Positions 8,356-13,721 of a stretch of DNA of 13,721 nt are shown here, one piece after another. The number at the start of each line of letters is the position of its first letter. Position 1 is the stretch's first letter. The translations under genes were made by a program, and so were the position numbers. The notes under the pieces were generated by a model. That model was given only the letters and a program-made list of their open reading frames with translations, made no database searches and was not told the origin of the DNA. The DNA lies in NCBI GenBank assembly GCA_001953115.1, contig LSSL01007304.1, forward strand, positions 1 through 13,721, given 5' to 3'. The stretch comes from Smittium mucronatum (lineage: Eukaryota > Kickxellomycota > Harpellomycetes > Harpellales > Legeriomycetaceae).

Positions 8356-8396
8356 GAAAAAAGTGAATATGAATTGAAAAAAAGTGAAATTGAATT
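8356..8396 (+). repeat. 20/21-bp tandem repeat encoding a heptapeptide motif
   Basis: GAAAAAAGTGAATATGAATT (8356-8375) is followed by a 21-base variant (8376-8396). In one plus-strand frame this reads EKSEYEL then KKSEIEL, a charged heptad-like pattern. The reading is open for only about 23 codons (TAA follows IIK). A near copy of the first unit, also readable as KSEYEL, lies on the minus strand at about 4951-4934. Confidence 0.55.
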
Positions 8397-8487
8397 AGGA
8401 AAATGTATTATCAAATAAGAATTAGTAATTTTTATTTAATAAAAATTTTCGATCTAATTCGGAAATTAATTTCATATTTGGAAAAAA

Positions 8488-8501
8488 GTATAACCTAACT
8501 A
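8488..8501 (+). repeat. Left arm of a weak inverted repeat flanking the DDE_3 relic
   Basis: TATAACCTAACT (8489-8500) is the reverse complement, at 10 of 12 positions, of bases 9307-9318. The two arms enclose the minus-strand transposase relic, as terminal inverted repeats of a Tc1-type element would. The match is short and no clear TA target duplication was confirmed, so this is tentative. Confidence 0.3.
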
Positions 8502-8543
8502 AGAAAAAGTAAAAATTAACTATAAATGTAAATTATAGAGTTT

Positions 8544-9114
8544 TTAAGAGCAAACCAGCATGTATTTCAATTCTATCACGTTAAGAAAAAGTGTATATAT
8601 GTGCACAATAAACTTTCTGTACATATCTGGAGTTATAGTTGTCACATATTCCAATATTTTTAGTTCTATTATCCTCGATGTACATTCAACCAATGCAAAT
8701 CGGTAATTTGGGTCACCTTTGAGAAGCAATTTTATTTTATTTATATTCGATTTAAAAATGTCCAAGCGTTTTCTAACGGGTTTAGCATAGGCCAATAAGG
8801 ATCCAAATATAGAAGTTTTATTCCAGAATAAAGATTAAAAGCTTCATTAATCCTCTTTTTATCAGTGCATTATATGATATTATAACAATAAATGATTTTG
8901 AAACCCCGATTAGTAATGTTTCTCCAATTAGGTCATACATCAATAAATTGTAGTGGCTAGTTTCATAAGGATTTATTTTTGTTCTGAAGTTCAAAATTAC
9001 TAAGGATGAAAGGCCTCCAATCATGTTCAAATTATGTCCCTTTAGCTTCGGAACTTTATAAATAGCCTTTTGACACTTTTTAGACCTAAAAATGTTTTTT
9101 CTAAAAAAAAATAA
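8544..9114 (-). pseudogene. Tc1/mariner-IS630 family (DDE_3) transposase pseudogene
   Basis: A cut-and-paste transposase broken into three overlapping minus-strand frames. Frame 1 (9114-8818, 98 codons, TAA) reads FRSKKCQKAIYKVPKLKGHN, then MIGGLSS, and reaches VIISYNALIKR. Related proteins have R-S-K-K-G, then I-G-A-I-S and V-x-M-D-N-A-x-x-H there, so the second catalytic Asp has become Tyr. Frame 2 (about 8857-8741) carries KLLYLDPYWPMLNPLENAW, the hallmark L-P-P-Y-S-P-x-L-N-P-I-E-x-x-W block; the catalytic Glu is at 8773-8771. Frame 3 (about 8763-8544) gives DIFKSNINKIK, then ITPDMYRKFIVHIYTLF, the usual C-terminal helices. One frameshift is needed near 8855 and one near 8762. Upstream, FNIH at 9142-9131 in another frame may be what is left of the first-Asp region; the N-terminal helix-turn-helix domain is not visible. 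The copy is inactive. Confidence 0.9.
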
Positions 9115-9305
9115 TTAAAAATGTGAGTGGGTGTATGTTGAATGACACATATCATATTAATAGAGATTTTAGTAATATACATAACATATTCTCACTATAA
9201 AACTATATTAATTAATAAAATTAACCGATAGAGCCTCTAAATAACAAATTTATATATTTAAATGAATCAGAACCCATATATATGCGAAAAAGGGTAATAA
9301 ATGTG

Positions 9306-9319
9306 AGGTTGGGTTATAT
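9306..9319 (-). repeat. Right arm of a weak inverted repeat flanking the DDE_3 relic
   Basis: Partner of 8488-8501 (see there): the reverse complement of 9307-9318 is TATAACCCAACC. If these are the element ends, the copy is about 830 bases long. That is shorter than a full Tc1-type element and agrees with the missing N-terminal domain. Confidence 0.3.
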
Positions 9320-9900
9320 TAAAAATTTATTGTAACTTAGCCATAAAAATGAAACAGAGACTGTAAGATAGCAATATTAATGAATATTAAATAGAAGAAA
9401 TCATCGAATTATTAGGAAAGGAAAGATGAAAAAATGAAAGTATCAAAAAAAATATAAAAGAAGTCTTCTTTTTAGCATATTGTGAAAAAAAACAAGCTCA
9501 TTATAGTATAAAAATTCAAAAATTTAAGCTTTATTTCTTAAAATCCTTAAACTTCTTTCAATAAAAAAATTTAAAATTAGCTTCATTTTTTTAAATATTT
9601 TTTATCGAAAATTTTGTCTATAATCAAGCTGATAAATTAGTTAAGATAAATTCATCTATGAAAATAAATACTTTTCCTGCTCTTGAATATTTGATAAATT
9701 TTTTCACTTAACTTTTGGGACTTTCTTTTTTTTTTCTATTGTATCTATTTGAATTAGATTAACGTGGATGGATTTAGTAGTGAATATTTAAAATTCAAAT
9801 TCATAATTTTGGTTTGCTAGGAAAAACTTAAACCATAGATATATAAATAAAATCAGCATTTTTTTTATATAGTGGATCATTTTCGAGAAATTATATTATG
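9320..9900. other. AT-rich spacer
   Basis: No coding signal that I can name on either strand. If the upstream inverted-repeat arm at 9306-9319 is not the element end, the missing N-terminal part of the DDE_3 transposase should lie here, but I cannot see a helix-turn-helix domain. Confidence 0.5.
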
Positions 9901-9945
9901 TATTGCATGTATTGTATGTATTTCCTCTATTTCCTCTATTTTTTA
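9901..9945. repeat. Nonanucleotide repeat, five steps of TATT plus five bases
   Basis: TATTGCATG, TATTGTATG, TATTTCCTC, TATTTCCTC and TATTTTTTA follow with an exact nine-base period. On the minus strand, in the frame of the tract at 10179-9958, the array reads as a three-residue pattern (I-E-E-I-E-E, then I-H-T-I-H-A-I-H). It may be a decayed in-frame repeat at the C-terminal side of that tract. Confidence 0.75.
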
Positions 9946-9957
9946 CAACCTAATTTA

Positions 9958-10279
9958 TTACCTCTTCAGTTTTTTTATGGTCTGTTCTATTTGAATATGC
10001 ATAGCCGGATGCAGTTGATCAACATGTTTAAATCTCATTAGATTATTAAAATCTTTGTTTCTGGCAGATTTGATAATGGAGGCTCTAACCGAATGTTGAT
10101 GTCTTTTTTACTACCCCCTTGTTTTTAAGTCCCTGTCTTTAGAATTTCGCATAAAGTTATCGGCTTCTATAATTTTTTCTTAACATTTTTTTTATGGGTG
10201 GTAACAAATGTTTACGTAATTTTTTTTACCAAATGTTATAATTTCAATTCATATAACATAAAAATTTGAATCCTTCCAT
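9958..10279 (-). pseudogene. Decayed protein-coding tract, unrecognised; Lys/Arg-rich C-terminal end
   Basis: I do not recognise this protein. From a possible ATG at 10279 the minus strand reads MEGFKFL, then after stops LRKHLLPPIKKMLRKN, ending with TAA at 10159-10157. One base over, 10179-9958 reads IIEADNFMRNSKDRDLKTRG, a TAG-TAA pair (10113-10108), then HQHSVRASIIKSARNKDF, MRFKHVDQLHPAMHIQIEQ and TIKKLKR, ending TAA at 9960-9958. The mix of His, Arg, Asp, Pro, Met and Gln and the raised GC are unlike translations of random AT-rich DNA, and the other strand shows nothing comparable. It looks helical and basic, perhaps a DNA- or RNA-binding end. Given its neighbours, a mobile-element protein is likely, but this is inference. 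The stop pair and the frame break make it a pseudogene unless the start is inside 10107-9958. Confidence 0.5.
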
Positions 10280-10492
10280 AATAATAGTTTTTTTTTTTCT
10301 AAAAAGTAACCCTAAACACTATAAGCTATCCATCATATATCGTTAAGTACACTCTTAATCTCTATAAATTTTAATTAGGATAAATTTGCTTTTTTATATT
10401 ATTTTTTTTGCGATTAATTCTGTAATATATATAAACTCTGATTTATAATTAACTGAAAATTGTACAGGAGCTATTAGCTTTAAAAAAATTTT

Positions 10493-10528
10493 CTATAATT
10501 AAATTTTTTTTCTATAATTAAATTTTTT
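10493..10528. repeat. 19-bp tandem duplication
   Basis: CTATAATTAAATTTTTTTT at 10493-10511 is followed by a second copy starting at 10512 that matches for 17 bases. Seen directly. Confidence 0.8.
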
Positions 10529-10762
10529 ATCTAAATATATTATAATAAATTTGAATGGATATTAATTCAGATTAAGAATCCCATAGATGTATCATTATTA
10601 TCTTTTAAATTAAATCCAAATATTTTCGTTTATAATTTGATAGAGTCTATTCACTAGTTTTTTATCAGAGAATGGATATCAGTGTAAATTTTTTAATATT
10701 CAGAAAAAAAGGTTAATATTATCATTTTAAATACACTTTCTCGCAGATTTGATTTAACTTAT

Positions 10763-11046
10763 TTATGAATTGATTGAGATTTTTCTCAATAATTTTTCAC
10801 TTTTTTTGAATTTAAATGCACTGTGTCCAATTGGAATTATATTTTTTTGAGCGTATTTTCACTAAGTAAATTGAAACATTCTTTTTCTAAATTTATTTTC
10901 ACTTTTTCCGAATTTGGTAGCGAAAATTTGTAGTGATTTACCCGAATATCGTAGAATAACCTTCTTAAAAAGACACTATATTTTTCGAGGGGGGGCCCTT
11001 TGTTTGAGAAAACAAGTTTTATATTAACAAATATTTTGGATAAGCG
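10763..11046 (-). pseudogene. Decayed protein-coding tract, unrecognised
   Basis: A minus-strand frame without an ATG is open for 69 codons (11046-10840, TAA at 10839-10837). It contains KGPPLEKYSVFLRRL, FYDIRVNHYKFSLPNSEK and INLEKECFNLLSENTLKK. Through a run of seven A it continues one frame over as IIPIGHSAFKFKKSEKLLRK to TAA at 10765-10763. Just upstream (about 11085-11022), in another frame, is IALVTAKSDIQVILTLIQNI, faintly like the stretch before the second Asp of retroviral-type integrases; I give that little weight. Downstream scraps at about 10672-10580 (DKKLVNRLYQIINEN, FGFNLKDNNDTSMGF) may belong to the same decayed gene, which could then run on to the tract at 10279-9958. Product unknown. 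Confidence 0.4.
10773..10790. other. 7-bp hairpin with TTTT loop
   Basis: ATTGAGA (10773-10779) pairs perfectly with TCTCAAT (10784-10790). It lies at the downstream end of the minus-strand tract above, where a transcript-end structure could sit, but nothing else supports that. Confidence 0.45.
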
Positions 11047-11511
11047 TCAAGATAACTTGGATATCACTTTTTGCGGTAACTAAAGCTATTTATTTTTAAA
11101 ATATATACTGATTATATTAATTAAACCAAGTAGTAAATATAGGATTATATTGGGTAGAATTTTGTAATATGATTATAGAAAAAAGCAAAAAAAATATTCA
11201 TAAACTATAAATTGATTCCTAATTATGTCAATTATTCTTTGAATTCATCCAATTGACATTAATTAAAAGATTAACCTAGAGTTTCCAATAAAACTAGTGC
11301 TTCACTTTTTAAATTTTTTCCAATATTAATAATTTTTACAAATAAGTCATAAGAAACAAAAAAATATTATATGGAAAGAGTTTTGAAATTAGCTATAAGC
11401 CTATATAATCTTATTTGGAAAAATTTAAGGAAAAATTCGAAGAAAATCAAACATATTTTTAAGAGAGGAAAATAATTTTGTGATTTTTTTATAATAAATA
11501 AAATGTATTAG
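11047..11511. other. AT-rich spacer
   Basis: Apart from the short integrase-like reading near 11085-11022 mentioned with the neighbouring tract, I see nothing here. Confidence 0.5.
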
Positions 11512-11736
11512 GTCAAATTATATTTAGTATTGACTCCATATCTCGCTTTATTCAGAGTTATATACACATCGAAAATCTTTTTTAAAAATTTCAGAGGTTT
11601 CGAAAATGGTCATATTGATATGATCAAGTTTTTTTTGTGCTTATGGTGACCGGCTGTTATAGTTGGGGTGTCAAAGTTCTTTAAATATTTCAGCTCTTTG
11701 TTACTCGAAGAGATCAGGATATATAATAATCAATGA
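11512..11736 (+). pseudogene. Possible Merlin/ISXO2-like N-terminal fragment
   Basis: The plus strand is open from 11512 to TGA at 11647-11649 and again, in frame, to TGA at 11734-11736: 73 sense codons with one internal stop. It reads KIFFKNFRGFENGHIDMIKF, LCLW, then after the stop PAVIVGVSKFFKYFSS, LLLEEIRIYNNQ. Merlin-type proteins have S-F-F-E-x-S-x-L-x-L-x-x-I-L-x-x-I-Y-x-W and then helices leading to the R-E-V block. The pattern fits loosely but rests mainly on hydrophobic residues that AT-rich DNA produces anyway. This is a weak call. Confidence 0.25.
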
Positions 11737-12514
11737 TATTATGAATCTTAAAAAATAAATAAACTATGCGTTAGAATCACGGCTATATGTTTGGTGTATA
11801 TAGGCTAATATCTAATTCATCACCAAAGGCAATATTAGAACTATTTAATATTTTGGGTTTTTTAAAAGAAAAAATATCTGTATAAATACACGAAGAAACA
11901 TTTTCAAAGTTTTCAGGAATAATCTTAAAAATTTCAGAGAAAAGAATGAAGATTTAAATGCTTTTTATTTAAAATTGATTCAACGAAGGCTTATCAATTT
12001 TGCAGAGACTTTTTTTTTTGAGAAAAAGAATTGATTCACAAAAATGAAACATTTATTATATTCACTGAGCAATTAAAAACTTTAAAAAACATGAAGTTGA
12101 AAAATTTTCAGATTAATGTAATTTTATTCATTTAAATTGGTAACATAATAAAAAGCAAACTATTTTTACCTAAAATTGATCCTGAAACAGAGAAAACATA
12201 AGTGTCTATTTATACGTTTTAGTTATCCTATACCGGATTTATTTCATGATATATCGTTTTAATTGTAGTTTTTCTTTGTTTGGAATCATCAAAGGATAAG
12301 AATTGGTAAAGGGACTGTTTTTTTTTTTTTCGGTTTATTAAATACTTAAAAGAACTAAAATAATATTTTATGAAGATAAGATGTCCTTAATACAATTTTT
12401 TCAGCAAGATTTTATGCCTTTTTCTCTGATATATATGTTCAACATTATAAAATATACTCATATTGTTTTATTTGACTAAGCTTCACTTTACACTGCAGTA
12501 TTATTTGAACTCAC
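11737..12514. other. AT-rich spacer with competing open readings
   Basis: The minus strand from ATG 12052 to TAG 11785-11783 has only two internal stops and reads KIIPENFENVSSCIYTDIF and NIAFGDELDISLYTPNI. The plus strand 11849-12034 is fully open for 61 codons and reads VFRNNLKNFREKNEDLNAFY. They overlap head to head, so at most one is real. The minus reading has the less AT-driven composition, but I recognise neither and call neither a gene. Confidence 0.4.
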
Positions 12515-13051
12515 TTAATTTACACTTTTAATCGCAAAATAATTTTCATCCAACATAAATACACGTATTCACTGCATATATTTTCATGTTCTAAGCCCAA
12601 AAGCCCCCTTTATAGGCTACTAGAATTCAGAGTAAATAATATTGCTTTATTGTTGCATATTTTTTTACTCATTAATGATAAATCGTAAATATAATTTATA
12701 AATAATAAGCAAATAAATTAAAAGGTGTAAAAATAAATAATGATAGTTCGTAGGTCTTATGCTCAACTGTAAAACACTGTGGGAAATTTTTTTGAACATA
12801 AATAGCATTTTAAATACAAAGTGAGAGAATTTATTGCGCATAAAAAAATAAACCGCCAAATTTTTTTTTATAGATTTATGTGTTAATAATTGATGGAAAA
12901 AAGTTTTGGAGTGAGGAATTTTCGAAATATAAATTATCCGGAAAAAATACAGAATTTTCGAAATATCACTTTTTGCTTTGAAATAAATTTTCTGAATTTC
13001 AATTAAGATTTAAAACCCAGTTATTAATTTATTATCGAATTATTTAAATAA
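12515..13051. other. AT-rich spacer with a 15-bp direct repeat
   Basis: The direct repeat at 12916-12966 is listed separately. A short minus reading at 12568-12515 (RVFMLDENYFAIKSVN) resembles the first-Asp block of DDE transposases (I-D-E-S-x-F) but is only 17 codons long. The 64-codon minus run at 12859-12665 begins at TTG, is mostly Phe/Leu/Ile/Tyr and looks like chance. Confidence 0.5.
12916..12966. repeat. 15-bp direct repeat, 36-bp spacing
   Basis: GAATTTTCGAAATAT occurs at 12916-12930 and again at 12952-12966. Each copy contains the palindrome ATTTTCGAAAT. Copies this exact are uncommon among the diverged repeats of the window. Confidence 0.8.
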
Positions 13052-13300
13052 TACCTTTTATATATCAAAATAAAAAAAAACTATACCTCTTTCAAAAATA
13101 TAGTTTTGAATCGAATAAGCTATAATCTTTTGAGCACAAATAATTTAATATTAGAACCAAAAATAAATTATCCTATACAGATTATTATAAAGAATCTAAA
13201 TCATACATATAAAGCATATCCATATATATTAAAAGCCAATAATATTCACTTTGATATTTTAGTTGGAGGGAAATTAAAATCCAAAGTGATTAAAAATTAA
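13052..13300 (+). pseudogene. Unrecognised open frame; faint retropepsin-like pattern
   Basis: The frame is open for 82 codons (13052-13297, TAA 13298-13300), about the upper limit of what chance gives here. The only in-frame initiator-like codon near the start is TTG at 13106. Legible parts are SFKNIVLNRISYNLLSTNN, INYPIQIIIKNLNHTYKA, YPYILKANN and FDILVGGKL. The ending resembles the Y-D-I-L-L-G-x-D-F-L stretch at the C-terminal side of retrotransposon aspartic proteases, but no D-S/T-G-A active site is visible. It may be noncoding. Confidence 0.25.
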
Positions 13301-13507
13301 ATTGGTTTAATATGTACTTGTGAAAAAGTATTATCCAATAATTTACTATTTTTATTTCGCTTATTAAGTGCTTTTAAATTTGTAAAACATCTATAGTACT
13401 CATTATCTCTAACCAAATTTATTTCTATTTAGAACTATTCGCGAATTTTTTGTATTGGAGATTCAATTGGATAAATTTTTCAAAAAAAATTGATTCTAAG
13501 AAAGTAA
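13301..13507. other. AT-rich spacer
   Basis: No supported signal. Confidence 0.5.
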
Positions 13508-13702
13508 TACAATAGGCTACCAACAAAATTCAAGCCTTTGAATGAAATAAAAGCTTTTTTTTGGCTATTATCTAAATTAAAAAAAATAAAATCATGCTTT
13601 TCAAATGTTTTAGGAGGCGATATAATAATTGGATATATTACAGGGTTTTCCAAATCAATGGAATCTTTTTTTCAAAAAAAAAAAAAAATTCAAACCAATT
13701 GA
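13508..13702 (+). pseudogene. Possible endonuclease/exonuclease/phosphatase-domain fragment
   Basis: The plus strand is open for 64 codons between TAA (13505-13507) and TGA (13700-13702). It reads LPTKFKPLNEIKAFFWLLSK, LKKIKSCFSNVLGGD, then IIIGYITGFSKSMESFF. The family has a helix with F-W/F-x-x-L-x-x-x-L, then x-x-V-I-x-G-G-D-F-N, as in non-LTR retrotransposon endonucleases and CCR4-type nucleases. Here GGD (13613-13621) is present but the following Phe-Asn is missing, so the metal-site Asn is lost. The last third runs into a tandem repeat with a 15-base A run, so it is probably not coding. Tentative. Confidence 0.3.
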
Positions 13703-13721
13703 ATCTCTTTTTCAGAAAAAT
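13651..13721. repeat. 40-bp tandem repeat running off the window end
   Basis: CAAATCAATGGAATCTTTTT at 13651 recurs as CAAACCAATTGAATCTCTTT at 13691. The two copies are 40 bases apart and differ at about five of the 31 bases visible in the second. The second copy is cut by the window edge, so a longer array may follow. Confidence 0.7.

Larger units (their letters stand above)
6588..8486. other. Long AT-rich spacer
   Basis: No gene is supported in this 1.9 kb. A 71-codon minus run (6991-6776, beginning TTG) and a 40-codon plus run across the same bases compete and neither shows a motif. A plus reading from 7046 that includes KKALRAYLEV before a stop at 7168 is also unrecognised. Other contents are AT microsatellites (near 6885 and 7088), an ATT run near 7697-7709, a 9-bp hairpin at 8102-8124 and a 20/21-base repeat at 8356-8396. 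Confidence 0.55.

Noticed and set aside
10014..10028. Overlapping palindromes GTTGATCAAC and AACATGTT
   Set aside because: They lie inside the protein-like tract, where the bases are explained as codons for V-D-Q and neighbouring residues; no operator context.
12665..12859. 64-codon minus-strand open frame beginning at TTG
   Set aside because: It is almost entirely Phe, Leu, Ile, Tyr and His from AT-rich codons; expected by chance.

Overview
The window looks like gene-poor, extremely AT-rich eukaryotic DNA (about four fifths A+T by eye). It has long homopolymers, many short tandem repeats and no intact gene of recognisable function. I see no tRNA, rRNA, CRISPR array or bacterial operon structure. 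What can be recognised is decayed coding DNA from DNA transposons, broken by in-frame stops and one-base frameshifts that often fall in A or T runs. An AT-rich, repeat-swollen intracellular parasite genome such as a microsporidian with a large genome fits best, because Merlin/ISXO2-like and Tc1/IS630-like elements are common in that group. This organism call is an inference; another AT-rich protist or a fungus is possible.

Left third (1-5030): a hairpin starts the window. A minus-strand relic at about 1574-1162 has a Ser-Asp/Glu-rich start and a Merlin/ISXO2-like middle. A plus-strand relic at 2216-3010 contains the family's core and its H-T-x-x-x-I-E-x-x-W block. The longest open frame of the window (4062-4568) reads as the N-terminal half of the same family and stays in one frame, through several stops, to about 5024.

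Middle (5030-9330): AT-rich spacer with an unusually good stem-loop at 6107-6151, another Merlin/ISXO2-like fragment at 6320-6587, more spacer, then the clearest relic of the window. This is a minus-strand Tc1/mariner-IS630 (DDE_3) transposase pseudogene at 9114-8544, lying between a weak pair of inverted repeats.

Right third (9330-13721): a nonanucleotide repeat, then two minus-strand tracts (10279-9958 and 11046-10763) that look like decayed protein-coding sequence but that I do not recognise. After these come a weak Merlin-like fragment at 11512-11736, more spacer, an unrecognised open frame at 13052-13300, and a fragment resembling an endonuclease/exonuclease/phosphatase domain at 13508-13702. 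The window ends inside a 40-base tandem repeat.

The genes do not work together as a system. The region reads as a transposon graveyard, with several copies of at least two cut-and-paste families in different stages of decay. In DNA this AT-rich, about one codon in ten is a stop by chance, so open runs of about 60 codons are expected several times in the window. Length alone was therefore not accepted as evidence of coding.
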